From Prochlorococcus marinus XMU1405 (lineage in GTDB: Bacteria; Cyanobacteriota; Cyanobacteriia; PCC-6307; Cyanobiaceae), in contig NZ_JAAORF010000001.1 of the NCBI RefSeq assembly GCF_017696275.1, forward strand, positions 310,001 through 374,000: a stretch of 64,000 bases of DNA, read 5' to 3'. The notes beneath the pieces are model-generated. The model saw only the letters and a list, made by a program, of their open reading frames with translations. It was not told the DNA's origin and did not search any database. The number at the start of each line of letters is the position of its first letter. The stretch's first letter is position 1. The position numbers and the translations under genes were made by a program. Shown here piece after piece: positions 14,571 to 22,394 of the stretch.

Positions 14571-14708
14571 TTAAAGCCAAGCTTCTTTCATCTCAAGATA
14601 AAGTCTCTCGCTCTCAGCAGAATTAATTTTGCTGTCTGAATAAGATTGTTGCTGTTGCTGTTGCTGCTGCTGAGTTGAGTTAGTATTAGGATTTTGGACT
14701 TCGCTCAT
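14571..14708 (-). CDS. 45-aa polyglutamine microprotein
   Basis: A complete frame from ATG at 14706-14708. It begins MSEVQNPNTNST, continues with nine consecutive glutamines (mixed CAG/CAA codons), and ends with a charged amphipathic helix, ESERLYLEMKEAWL. Mixed codon use argues that the Q run is selected at protein level and is not only a DNA repeat. Its function is unknown. The ending resembles the helical tails of other short picocyanobacterial proteins, but that is only an impression. Confidence 0.55.
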   Translation of the reverse strand: MSEVQNPNTNSTQQQQQQQQQSYSDSKINSAESERLYLEMKEAWL

Positions 14709-14824
14709 TATTGAGAAATGAAATTTGTGTTTATTCTCTCATATTTAGAGCTTTTTTTGTCAACTTAAATTCTTAAATTTTATTTAAATTTTCTACGTTT
14801 TTAATTTTCCTGTTTTGAGTTAAT

Positions 14825-14926
14825 TTATTTCGCTACAGTAGTTTTGGTATATAGGAATTTAACTTCCCAATATACAATTCCTAGGAAGATAGCACTTGCA
14901 ATAATAATTTCCGAAATGGCTAGCAT
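14825..14926 (-). CDS. 33-aa single-helix membrane microprotein
   Basis: ATG at 14924-14926 opens a 33-codon frame beginning MLAISEIIIASAIFLGIVYW and ending LYTKTTVAK. A single strongly hydrophobic helix (residues 6-20) with a basic C-terminus suggests a thylakoid or plasma-membrane microprotein. It is not identified. Confidence 0.5.
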   Translation of the reverse strand: MLAISEIIIASAIFLGIVYWEVKFLYTKTTVAK

Positions 14927-15067
14927 TTTATTTCTCAATACTAATTTAATTTTGGTATCAATTTACACAGAATGCAATAGGTACTAATTACATTTAAAAA
15001 AAATCTTATTTAATAAAATAACGCGTCGAAATAATATAAAATTCTAAGTTAGATACATATTATTTCC

Positions 15068-15502
15068 GTGGGAAATTTCATAAATTCAACAACTCTTATA
15101 CCTTTAATACCTTTAGTAACCTCTTTATTTATTCTTATTTTATTGGCAAGTTTTAACAGAACACTTAACAGGTTAACAAAACCAGTTACTGCACTGGTTG
15201 CATTATCTTTATTAAGTTCTGCTTTTATAAGCTCATTTGACTATTTTAAGAAAATAGAAAAAGAATTAGTTTTATCTGAATTTCTCAAATTTTTTGAAGA
15301 AAAAAATTTAGTTATTCATCTCAATTTATTAAATGAAAAAATTATAATTTTTTTCTCATTGATAATGATATTAATTATTGGAACATCTTTTTATAAATTG
15401 CCTAGAAAAAAAGGTTATATCTCATTAATGATTAGCCTAGGATTAATTTCTTCTTCGGTGATACTCTCAATATTGCTAATAGATTTCTCAGCACTAATCT
15501 AA
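15068..15502 (+). CDS. Small membrane protein resembling an N-terminal piece of NdhF/NuoL
   Basis: A 144-residue protein from a GTG start with four predicted helices. The opening TTLIPLIPLVTSLFILILL is like the first helix of NuoL/NdhF proton-pumping subunits, but the protein stops far short of their roughly 600 residues. The later part, with LISLMISLGLISSS, is compatible with an NDH antiporter-type subunit. It is convergent with, and overlaps by 4 bp, the PTOX gene, so both stops share bases 15499-15502. A link to NDH is a weak inference; it could be an unrelated membrane protein. Confidence 0.55.
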   Translation: MGNFINSTTLIPLIPLVTSLFILILLASFNRTLNRLTKPVTALVALSLLSSAFISSFDYFKKIEKELVLSEFLKFFEEKNLVIHLNLLNEKIIIFFSLIMILIIGTSFYKLPRKKGYISLMISLGLISSSVILSILLIDFSALI

Positions 15503-16008
15503 ACTGTTGTAAGCATTGACAAAGCTTGGTTAAGTTCTTGGACATGATTTAATTCATCTTGAGCAATTTCTCTTATTTTTTGATCATTTGGATTATCTAT
15601 TAAATATTTGGAATAAGTTTCAAATGCATGTTCTTCGATTTTTATGTTGACGTCATAAGCATTAGATGGAGAGAAAAAATAATAAAAAACCATAATCCAG
15701 TAATAGACAAGCACAAGGTGTCTTGCAAAAAATCTATCAATCCAGAACCTATCTCCTCCTCTTTTTTCCATTTCTTGTAGATGCTCAGTTTCGTTAATAG
15801 CTTGATAAAAATGTTCTTTCATTAAAATCATTGTTTTTTCATTTTTAATTCCTAAGGATTCTTTAAAATGAAGAACCGAAAGAAATGCAAAATAAGGAGA
15901 TCTAGCTATTACTTCTAAAACCCAAAATCTTTGTAAAGATCTACCAGAGTATATGAAGTCTAAGAAGTTAACAGTACTATTCAAAATCAAAGAATTTAAT
16001 TTTTTCAT
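15499..16008 (-). CDS. ptox: Plastid-type terminal oxidase (alternative oxidase family)
   Basis: A 169-residue di-iron plastoquinol oxidase that reduces O2 to water and relieves an over-reduced plastoquinone pool. The iron ligands are recognisable: Glu32 (LEVIAR), Glu73 and His76 (NETEHL), Glu125/126 (EEHAFETY), and Glu152 and His155 (DELNH). The sequence is short compared with plant PTOX because it lacks the transit peptide and the extra C-terminal exon. High-light Prochlorococcus and some cyanophages carry this gene. It lies in the accessory-looking tract after the rRNA operon. Confidence 0.93.
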   Translation of the reverse strand: MKKLNSLILNSTVNFLDFIYSGRSLQRFWVLEVIARSPYFAFLSVLHFKESLGIKNEKTMILMKEHFYQAINETEHLQEMEKRGGDRFWIDRFFARHLVLVYYWIMVFYYFFSPSNAYDVNIKIEEHAFETYSKYLIDNPNDQKIREIAQDELNHVQELNQALSMLTTV

Positions 16009-16162
16009 AAATACCTTTTTCTTTAAGTATAATTACCCAGCCACTTGAGGTCTATAAAGTATTGAAGTAATTAACCAAAAATTAATATTTATATTCTAAA
16101 AATTGTTACTTCCATTGAAATATTTTTTTTTCATGCATTAATTGGATAGATAAAAATTTTAT

Positions 16163-16303
16163 ATGACAACTACTGAAAAAATTGCAAATGCCAAAAAGAG
16201 GATTGATGAATTAGAAAGACTTATAAAATATTGGAATGATTCAGAACGTGATGAGGCAAAAATAGTAAATTTTAATATCAATAGTGTAAATAAAGTTGCT
16301 TAG
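16163..16303 (+). CDS. 46-aa hydrophilic small protein
   Basis: ATG at 16163 opens a 46-codon frame, MTTTEKIANAKKRIDELERL onwards. Residues 4-30 form a heptad-like charged helix (possible coiled coil), then the tail becomes polar (NFNINSVNKVA). No known domain. The even use of sense codons in AT-rich DNA supports translation. Confidence 0.5.
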   Translation: MTTTEKIANAKKRIDELERLIKYWNDSERDEAKIVNFNINSVNKVA

Positions 16304-16448
16304 ATTTTGATGATTAAGGCTGACTAACTTATCCACTTAAAGTGATTTAATATCTTTCAGGTTTCGAATATTGTTTAATTTATAAATAGAGCAATTAAAC
16401 CTATTCTCAAAAACGGTAAGAAAGAAATAGTCTAAAAGAAAAATCTAT

Positions 16449-16562
16449 ATGAAAACCTTTTCAAAAAAATATTTAGTTCCGATTAAATTTATACCATGGG
16501 TTTTTTGGGTATTTATAACTTTTATGAGTATATATTTGTGTAAGATGGCCTGGGTAAATTGA
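16449..16562 (+). CDS. 37-aa single-helix membrane microprotein
   Basis: ATG at 16449 opens 37 codons, MKTFSKKYLVPIKFIPWVFW onwards. A basic N-terminus precedes one helix (residues 14-32) that is rich in Trp and Phe, ending KMAWVN. Topology would be N-in. Unidentified. Confidence 0.5.
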   Translation: MKTFSKKYLVPIKFIPWVFWVFITFMSIYLCKMAWVN

Positions 16563-16575
16563 ATAATTAATGAAA

Positions 16576-16899
16576 CTAGCTTCTCTTTAGCCAACCAGGA
16601 GCACCTCCAAACCAATCCGATATATCATCTTCATTTGGGTTGAAATGATTTTCTTTATTTAGTCCATCTATCCCAAATGATTGCAAGAGGTTATCAATCC
16701 CCCCATCATTTTTTGTACCATTCCTTCTAAAGCTGTTAGCTTTTTTCAGCCAAAGAGAAATTGTAGAGTTATGGTGCGCAAATTTCTCAACATATATCCT
16801 TTCTTCTAATGTAATTGATTTATCTTGAGCAATTCTTTTAATTATTCCTTGGATCTTTAGTCTTTTTGAATTACTAAGAAGCATTTTTAATAAGTTCAT
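16576..16899 (-). CDS. Hypothetical protein, 107 aa
   Basis: A soluble, mostly helical 107-residue protein. The first half is basic (KRLKIQGIIKRIAQDKSITLEERIYVEKF) and the last 25 residues are acidic, ending DDISDWFGGAPGWLKRS. That ending, with its Trp and Gly-Gly motif, looks like a conserved tail, but I do not recognise the family. It is the only gene on this strand for about 900 bp on the upstream side. Confidence 0.6.
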   Translation of the reverse strand: MNLLKMLLSNSKRLKIQGIIKRIAQDKSITLEERIYVEKFAHHNSTISLWLKKANSFRRNGTKNDGGIDNLLQSFGIDGLNKENHFNPNEDDISDWFGGAPGWLKRS

Positions 16900-17150
16900 T
16901 ATTCTTTTTATAGGAAGGATTATTAAATATATCTTGTCAATGTTAATTTCAACAAATTAACCCTCTTAAAAGGTTTTTAAGCAAGAAAAGTTTTAAGACA
17001 CTAAAAAAAGGGATCAATAAGTTACGCTTGATACGTTTATTCATTTATCAAACTTATAATTCCTACAAATTAGATAATAAAAATCAATCCATTCATGAGG
17101 ATACTTTAAAATTATGATGAGTGGATGCAGTTGTTGCGCTATAGTAAAAA

Positions 17151-17176
17151 TGTACTAATATTAGTACAGATGTATT
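17151..17176. promoter_or_regulatory. Palindromic operator with a LexA-like box
   Basis: TGTACTAATATTAGTACA (17151-17168) is a perfect 18-bp palindrome. Overlapping its right arm, AGTACAGATGTATT (17163-17176) fits the cyanobacterial LexA consensus RGTACNNNDGTWCB at all but one defined position. A possible -10 (TATAGT at 17140-17145) would start RNA within the palindrome, about 33 bp before the next gene. Repressor control of the gene at 17185 is an inference. Confidence 0.45.
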
Positions 17177-17184
17177 ATTAAGAT

Positions 17185-17391
17185 ATGAAAGTGATTTCAT
17201 CTTCTCCTTATGCCCCTTTTAATTCAAAAGAGTGGAATTCTCTAATAAGCAAAAATGCAAAGTTTGAAAATACTCCAATAAAGATTCAAAAAAAATTTTA
17301 TAAAACTTTTACTCTAAAAAAAATTGAAAAAGATGAACTTTTGCAAGAGAAGTATGAATTGCATCAACAAATGCAACTTGTATTCGGTTAG
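17185..17391 (+). CDS. Hypothetical protein, 68 aa, possibly SOS-controlled
   Basis: ATG at 17185 gives a 68-residue basic protein: a Ser/Pro-rich start (MKVISSSPYAPFNSKEW) followed by a lysine-rich helical part (KIQKKFYKTFTLKKIEKDELLQEKYELHQQM). No domain is recognised. A palindrome and a near-consensus LexA box end 9 bp before the ATG, so the gene may respond to DNA damage. If so, a small cell-division inhibitor role would be one possibility among several. Confidence 0.55.
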   Translation: MKVISSSPYAPFNSKEWNSLISKNAKFENTPIKIQKKFYKTFTLKKIEKDELLQEKYELHQQMQLVFG

Positions 17392-17480
17392 AAAATATTA
17401 ACTAACAATCTTTTTATTGAATATTATTTTAAGAGATCCCATTTTTTGTTAGATTAGTAGAAATACAAGAAGGATTTAAT

Positions 17481-17771
17481 TTGGCTGTAGATCGAGAACT
17501 TTTAAAAGAAGTTACCCAAGAACTTTGGAATACCGTAAAAAAACTAAGACCTGAAATTGATCGGCAAACTCGACTTCAATTAGTTTTAAAGGCCTTATTA
17601 ACTATTGGTGATTTGCCAGATCAAATGCAAGCTGCCATGGTAGTAGGTGTTTGCGCAGAAATGGATAAGAGTGATGTTGATAATGTTGGAACTAATTCGC
17701 AAACTCAAGATTCAAGCGGAGTTGATACTTCTACTGGTAGAAAAGTAGTCAGAAGAAGTTCAGCCAAATAA
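17481..17771 (+). CDS. Hypothetical protein, 96 aa
   Basis: Begins at TTG 17481, supported by a good ribosome-binding sequence AAGAAGGA ending about 7 bp before it; no ATG fits the conserved-looking N-terminus VDRELLKEVTQELWNTV. Residues 1-65 are helical (RQTRLQLVLKALLTIGDLPDQ), and the last 30 are a low-complexity Ser/Thr/Asp tail ending GRKVVRRSSAK. I do not recognise the function. Confidence 0.65.
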   Translation: MAVDRELLKEVTQELWNTVKKLRPEIDRQTRLQLVLKALLTIGDLPDQMQAAMVVGVCAEMDKSDVDNVGTNSQTQDSSGVDTSTGRKVVRRSSAK

Positions 17772-17782
17772 ACCTTAAACTA

Positions 17783-17986
17783 TCATCCTTTAATTTTCTT
17801 TGATTCGTTTTTATTAAGTCTATTGAATAGGTAATATGAAATTACAAGTAAGAGAGGAACGAATATTGAATGTAAAGTCATCATTAATTCTGTTTGGCCC
17901 ATTCCTATAAGATTTGACTCGCTTGGAAGTTGTTCCGACCAAGTGCCAACTAAATGCCATGCTTGAGGAATTGATAAGAAAAACAT
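17783..17986 (-). CDS. Small membrane protein, 67 aa
   Basis: A 67-residue protein with a weakly hydrophobic start, a polar middle (TWSEQLPSESNLIGMGQ), one clear membrane helix (residues 36-55, SIFVPLLLVISYYLFNRL) and a basic tail. It is convergent with the 96-aa gene, 11 bp away. No family recognised. Confidence 0.5.
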   Translation of the reverse strand: MFFLSIPQAWHLVGTWSEQLPSESNLIGMGQTELMMTLHSIFVPLLLVISYYLFNRLNKNESKKIKG

Positions 17987-18103
17987 ATAAGAGCTATAAG
18001 TTAAGTTTATGTTCAGATAAAGATTATCATTATTGAACGTTTTTGCTTTCTTTATTCTTATTTCTTAACTAAGTATTTGTAGAGTTATAAAAAAGAACTT
18101 GAT

Positions 18104-19633
18104 TCATAAATTTATTTTCTTAAGAATAGTTTTAAATTCTTTTTTACCAATAATTTTTTCAGCTGCGTAAGCGCCACTTGCTGAAACAGCAGGAATTCCA
18201 ATACCTGGAAATGTACTTGCACCGCAAGTAAATAAATTTTTCACAGGAGTTTTGCAGCCTGGGAAAAGACCTTTTGCTGCAGATAATGCAGGGCCATAAC
18301 TACCGCAATAGGTATTTGTGAATTTTTTATGAGTGATTGGGGTTCCTAGCATCTTTAAATCAATCCTTTCATCTATATCAGGGATGAATTTTCGCACTGC
18401 ATTAAGGAATATTGAACATCTTTCTTCTTTCAAATTTCTATATTCTAATTCCTTTGGATTTAGGTTTTCCCAAATTTCCCAAGGTTCATTTGCGGGAGTA
18501 TATCCATGAAGAACATGTTTTCCTTCAGGGGCCATATTTTTATCTAAAACAGATGGGATTGAAAATACAGCTATATTTCTTTCTGCGGTTATACCTTTTT
18601 CCCACTCATCAACATGTATCGCATGTATTGGCAAATTTTCAAGACCATCAGAATCAAAACCTAGATGTATATGAAGGAAAGAATCACATTTATTAGGGTT
18701 CAAAACTTTTGTATTCCATTTATTTGAAATTTCATTTGGAATTAACTTTTTTAAATTCCAAATATCAGTATTCGTGACAACAGATTCACAACTATAGCTA
18801 GAACCATTATTTAGAGTTATTCCTGTTGCTAAATTTTTATTAAAGTTAATTGTCTTTACTCTCGAAGAGAGAATTAATTCTCCTCCATTTTTTTTAAATC
18901 CATTAATTAAGGCTTTTACTATAGATTCACTACCTCCTTTAGGGTATTCAAGGTATGAATTTGGTTCAAACCATTCGTTGAATAAAGTAGCCATCGCAGC
19001 TGTATTTGTATCATGCATTGACATACCACTTATCAAAAAGCTCAATAAATCAACCCAATTTCTGAGAAAAGGATCCTCTAGATGATTATTTACTAAATTC
19101 CCAAAGCCTTTATTAATTTTTGGTATTTGATTGATATTAGGTAAAAATTTTGAGATTAAATTTATTAGATCTAAGAAATTTATTGATTCGGGAGAAAATG
19201 AGAGTAAAGGTATTTCATTTATTATTTGGCTAAGAGGTTTTATACCGGAAATAAATGATTCCCATTCTTTAACAGATTTCTCACCTCTTAAAGTTTTAAT
19301 TGTTTGTTTAAAAGGTTCTTCCCCAACATCAAGATTAAAATTGCCTTCTGGGACGATTACTTGCCAACCTTTGTATTGAAATAGTTCAACTTCTTCATCT
19401 AGTAATTTAAGAATTTGCCCTAGGGGATTAGTTGTCGGCCATTTGCCTATTCCACTCCATAATGAAGGGCCTGATTCGAAAGTGTAACCTTTTCTTTTGA
19501 AACTGTGAGCAACACCTCCCGGCTGAGTATGTGCTTCACATATGAGAACTTTCTTACCTGATAAAGCGAGAATCGATCCACAGCATAATCCTCCTATTCC
19601 ACTACCGACTATTACTACATCGTACTTCTTCAT
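18104..19633 (-). CDS. FAD-dependent oxidoreductase of the carotenoid isomerase (CrtISO/CrtH) family
   Basis: A 509-residue flavoprotein. The N-terminal dinucleotide motif VVGSGIGGLCCGSILALSG (residues 7-25) and HTQPGGVAHSFKRKGYTFESGPSLW are typical of carotene desaturase/isomerase proteins. The C-terminal GASTFPGIGIPAVSASGAYAAEKI closes the FAD fold. Enzymes of this family convert poly-cis-lycopene to all-trans or act on related polyenes. Cyanobacteria often hold more than one paralog, so crtH is not asserted. Confidence 0.85.
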   Translation of the reverse strand: MKKYDVVIVGSGIGGLCCGSILALSGKKVLICEAHTQPGGVAHSFKRKGYTFESGPSLWSGIGKWPTTNPLGQILKLLDEEVELFQYKGWQVIVPEGNFNLDVGEEPFKQTIKTLRGEKSVKEWESFISGIKPLSQIINEIPLLSFSPESINFLDLINLISKFLPNINQIPKINKGFGNLVNNHLEDPFLRNWVDLLSFLISGMSMHDTNTAAMATLFNEWFEPNSYLEYPKGGSESIVKALINGFKKNGGELILSSRVKTINFNKNLATGITLNNGSSYSCESVVTNTDIWNLKKLIPNEISNKWNTKVLNPNKCDSFLHIHLGFDSDGLENLPIHAIHVDEWEKGITAERNIAVFSIPSVLDKNMAPEGKHVLHGYTPANEPWEIWENLNPKELEYRNLKEERCSIFLNAVRKFIPDIDERIDLKMLGTPITHKKFTNTYCGSYGPALSAAKGLFPGCKTPVKNLFTCGASTFPGIGIPAVSASGAYAAEKIIGKKEFKTILKKINL

Positions 19634-19672
19634 TAAATATTTACTTTACTCTGCTCGTAAAACTAATGCGTT

Positions 19673-19783
19673 TTAGACAAATGTATTTGTTGAAGTTGTA
19701 ATGCTTAGAACAACTGCAAGGAAAAATATATAAGGGACTGCTTTAAGAGGAATGTATCCTTGGCTTTTAGAAATAAAATCCAT
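19673..19783 (-). CDS. 36-aa single-helix membrane microprotein
   Basis: ATG at 19781-19783 opens 36 codons beginning MDFISKSQGYIPLKAVPYIF with one helix (residues 15-29, FFLAVVLSITT) and a short polar end. It lies 40 bp upstream of the CrtISO-like gene on the same strand and may share its transcript. Unidentified. Confidence 0.5.
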   Translation of the reverse strand: MDFISKSQGYIPLKAVPYIFFLAVVLSITTSTNTFV

Positions 19784-19956
19784 TGATTTAGTTACTTAAT
19801 GTAAACATAATAGCGAGTTCTTGTTCCTTATGTGTGCCAAAAAATTATTTTTTTGGAAATATATTGAAATAAAGAAATCTTTTATGAGAGATTTTTTAAC
19901 TAAGAACATTTTTTATGAAGTTATCTTAGTATTTGATTCTTAGATTAAAATCTCTT

Positions 19957-20442
19957 ATGAAACACTTTCCTGATATTAATGAGATAAAACTATTAGAAAA
20001 AAATTCCCAAAAAAATGGTAGCGGAATTGTATATGAGGAATTGTTAGGAATATGGAAGTTTAAGTATGTATGGGGTAAGGAGTCAAATGAAATCAAAAAT
20101 ATACCAAGTTCGATTCTCCAAGTATTGTCGGCAAGACTCGAATTGAAAAATAAAAATAAAGAGGATCAAATAAATTATGAAATAAAAAATTCAATTAATT
20201 TCGGATTATTAAATATTACTTTTATAGGCAGTGCAGAATTAAAAGGGCTTAGACCTTTATTGGCTTTTTATTTTGAAAAATTGAAAATTAGTATTAGTAG
20301 TTTTCCAGTTTTTAATAAGGAATTAAAAAAACCAGAAGAAAAAAAAATGCCTTTTTTCTCTCTTATAGGAATTAGCACTAAAGATAATTGGTTATGTGCT
20401 CGAGGAAGGGGCGGAGGGCTTGCAATATGGGTTAAGTCTTAA
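19957..20442 (+). CDS. Hypothetical protein, 161 aa, possibly fibrillin/PAP-like
   Basis: The frame opens at TTG 19933, but ATG 19957 (MKHFPDINEI) seems the better start. The protein has a GIWKFKYVWG segment near residue 35, SSILQVLSARLEL, then NFGLLNITFIGSAELKGLRPLLAFYFE, and ends DNWLCARGRGGGLAIWVK. That order (a W-containing beta strand early, and a final R-G-x-GG-L-x-W-V strand) is reminiscent of cyanobacterial plastid-lipid-associated proteins, which are lipocalin-like. The resemblance is by eye only. Confidence 0.6.
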   Translation: MKHFPDINEIKLLEKNSQKNGSGIVYEELLGIWKFKYVWGKESNEIKNIPSSILQVLSARLELKNKNKEDQINYEIKNSINFGLLNITFIGSAELKGLRPLLAFYFEKLKISISSFPVFNKELKKPEEKKMPFFSLIGISTKDNWLCARGRGGGLAIWVKS

Positions 20443-20443
20443 T

Positions 20444-20659
20444 TTAGTGATATTCTCCTGGATGATCTACCTTTCTTACGGTAACTTTATCAACTTTTTG
20501 TCCATTAAATCTTAAAAGATCATCTCCTGAAAAGTCATAACCTAAGCGTTGACCAATTAGGGCTACATCATCCGCTGTAGAGGATGATGTAACCTGCTTT
20601 TTTAAGTCTTCATCAGATTGCATCTTGATTAAAAATTTTCTTATTTCAGAAAAACTCAT
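20444..20659 (-). CDS. Nif11-type leader-peptide-like protein
   Basis: A 71-residue protein with the Nif11 fold signature: FSEIRKFLIKMQSDEDLKKQV, then TADDVALIGQRLGYDFSGDDLLRF. Nif11 domains serve as leader peptides of ribosomally made natural products such as prochlorosins, and also occur in proteins of unknown role. Here the C-terminus (VRKVDHPGEYH) has no Gly-Gly cleavage site and no Cys, Ser/Thr core. No LanM, cyclase or peptidase-transporter gene is nearby, so a stand-alone function is more likely. It is convergent with the preceding gene (1 bp gap). Confidence 0.8.
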   Translation of the reverse strand: MSFSEIRKFLIKMQSDEDLKKQVTSSSTADDVALIGQRLGYDFSGDDLLRFNGQKVDKVTVRKVDHPGEYH

Positions 20660-20750
20660 TACTAGAATTTGATTGATTGATGTAAAAGAAATTTATAAAA
20701 TCTTTTTCTTAGTAAGAACAAGATAAATAGATAATCATTATACTATTTTT

Positions 20751-21068
20751 ATGACTTACTTATTCCTCTACATAGTTGGCATAATTTTAATTTGGTGGAT
20801 ATATCGCGTTGGTTGGATTGAGGCGCTCAAAACAGTAGTTAAAGTTATAGTTCCCTCCGCGCTTATTATTTTATTTAATATTAAAGCCGGAAGATTACTT
20901 TTTAAAAGTCCTGTAGTCGGTTTACTAAGCGCTTTGCCTACCTCTATTTTTATTTTTAGAGGTTCATTGCCTTTAGTTAGTTATATAAATAACTGGATTG
21001 AAAATAAAATAAATAAGTATGATGATTCGGAAGTTATAGATACTGATTCTGTGCCTTTAGATGATTAA
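20751..21068 (+). CDS. Small membrane protein, 105 aa
   Basis: A 105-residue protein with an N-terminal helix (LFLYIVGIILIWWIYRVGW), a second hydrophobic segment (VVKVIVPSALIILFNI) and a third (VVGLLSALPTSIFIF), then an acidic tail (YDDSEVIDTDSVPLDD). I do not recognise it. It is convergent with the 130-aa gene, with 1 bp between stops. Confidence 0.6.
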   Translation: MTYLFLYIVGIILIWWIYRVGWIEALKTVVKVIVPSALIILFNIKAGRLLFKSPVVGLLSALPTSIFIFRGSLPLVSYINNWIENKINKYDDSEVIDTDSVPLDD

Positions 21069-21069
21069 T

Positions 21070-21462
21070 TTAATCAAATCCAAGAAATAATTCTTTGTGT
21101 ACAACAAGAACATCAAATAAAGTTGTTCCATGAATAGGACTTAATGGGATTTTGTCTATATTCAATGCTTCTGCGCAAATTAAATGAGCATCCCATTTTG
21201 TATCGTGATCACTTATTTCAATTGACCACTCAATTACTTTTTTGAAATGATCTGGCATCTCCGAACCAATTTTTCTACAAATTTGACATAGAACTGACAA
21301 AAGAGGAGGCTTTGATGGCCTTTTTAAATCTTTAATAAGACTAGTCTGCGTAAAAACACTTGTATAGCGGATGTAGTCTATTAATTCATATTCTTCTTTA
21401 GTAAGAGCTGCTTTATCTAATGCTCTTTCAAATTCGTCTATGGGGGTTATGGGCCTATCCAA
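21070..21462 (-). CDS. Conserved-looking hypothetical protein, 130 aa
   Basis: A soluble helical protein without signal or membrane segment. It starts MDRPITPIDEFERALDKAALT and has two cysteines (LCQICRKIG) and a DHDTKWDAHLICAEALNID stretch. Four bases separate it from tatA upstream on the same strand, so the two are probably one transcript. Codon use and composition are ordinary for the window. No function can be assigned. Confidence 0.6.
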   Translation of the reverse strand: MDRPITPIDEFERALDKAALTKEEYELIDYIRYTSVFTQTSLIKDLKRPSKPPLLSVLCQICRKIGSEMPDHFKKVIEWSIEISDHDTKWDAHLICAEALNIDKIPLSPIHGTTLFDVLVVHKELFLGFD

Positions 21463-21466
21463 GATA

Positions 21467-21733
21467 TTAATTTTTGCTGTTTTCTGAATCTATTTTTTCT
21501 TGATTAATTTCATTGGTTTGATTGCTTTCTATAGATTTAGGAGATTCATCTTTATCTTCTTCGTTAATAACTTGATCGATTTCATTTTGAAATTCATTCG
21601 ACGCTTTTTTAAGACTTTTCAAAGTTTTACCAAGCTGTTTTCCTAATTCTGGAAGCTTTTTGGGACCAAAAATTAAAAGAGCTAAGATAAGTATTACAGT
21701 AACTTCAGGCAAACCTACACCAAAAATATTCAT
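21467..21733 (-). CDS. tatA: Sec-independent (Tat) translocase subunit TatA/E
   Basis: An 88-residue protein with an N-terminal membrane helix (VGLPEVTVILILALLIFG), the hinge FGPKKLPELGKQLGKTL, an amphipathic helix and an acidic low-complexity tail. These are the hallmarks of TatA, which oligomerises to pass folded proteins carrying twin-arginine signals across thylakoid and plasma membranes. tatA and tatB are not clearly separable in cyanobacteria; TatA is the usual call. Confidence 0.92.
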   Translation of the reverse strand: MNIFGVGLPEVTVILILALLIFGPKKLPELGKQLGKTLKSLKKASNEFQNEIDQVINEEDKDESPKSIESNQTNEINQEKIDSENSKN

Positions 21734-21823
21734 AACTGATAACTATTTAACTAATTAGGAAATCTACTATTAAATATAGTCAAATCATGTGAAAATTTCA
21801 TTCTTGGAAAAGCTTTTTTAATA

Positions 21824-21961
21824 TTAAAAAATTTTGAAAAATATTATTGTTATTAATACTCCTTTAAAGAAAACTAACCAAAGTAATTGATAATCACTCA
21901 ATTTGAATTTTTTTTGGTACCAATTTATAAGAGTTTTATGTTTAGCTATTAATTTTCTCAT
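21824..21961 (-). CDS. 45-aa membrane microprotein of a recurrent Prochlorococcus type
   Basis: ATG at 21959-21961 opens 45 codons. A basic, aromatic N-terminal half (MRKLIAKHKTLINWYQKKF) is followed by LSDYQLLWLVFFKGVLITI, one membrane helix. Short proteins with this W-Y-x-K-K...L-x-W-L-x-F-F-K-G pattern seem familiar from Prochlorococcus genomes, sometimes near high-light-inducible genes; this is memory, not a search. No Hlip chlorophyll-binding motif is present. Confidence 0.6.
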   Translation of the reverse strand: MRKLIAKHKTLINWYQKKFKLSDYQLLWLVFFKGVLITIIFFKIF

Positions 21962-22138
21962 TTTCACCGAGATTATTTATTCCTATCACTTATTTTATCT
22001 TAATTTCTTTTATTATTAATTTGTAGAAATCTTATACTCACCTCAAATTAGATTTTTCTATTTAATTTTAATCTTTTTCTAAATTAATTTTTTTCTAAAT
22101 TATTGAAACTATTGGCTAAATATCTACTAACAAAAAAA

Positions 22139-22378
22139 ATGAAGTACTTATTTGTTGTTTTTTACCTTTTTTTTCTAATTAATCCAGCTGAAGCCGTTAC
22201 TACAAAAATGTTTAAAGTATTGGATACTTGTGCAAGATATCGACTCGGTGAGATTAATGCTAATGAGGCTATAGAAAAACTAAAATTAAAATTAACAAAT
22301 TCTTCCACTAGTGAGCCAAAGGACCTAGTAAAAAAATATTGCGCAGTATTTACTCCAAATGAAAAAATTGAATTTTAA
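22139..22378 (+). CDS. Secreted hypothetical protein, 79 aa
   Basis: The frame opens at TTG 22103, but ATG 22139 gives a textbook signal peptide, MKYLFVVFYLFFLINPAEA, with cleavage after AEA. The mature part is about 60 residues, helical and basic, with two cysteines (LDTCARY and KKYCAVF) that could form a disulfide in the periplasm or lumen. No family recognised. Confidence 0.62.
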   Translation: MKYLFVVFYLFFLINPAEAVTTKMFKVLDTCARYRLGEINANEAIEKLKLKLTNSSTSEPKDLVKKYCAVFTPNEKIEF

Positions 22379-22394
22379 ACTTAGTAATACATAT

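Noticed and set aside
18412-18696. 94-codon frame opposite the CrtISO-like gene
   Set aside because: Antisense shadow of a strongly conserved flavoprotein frame.
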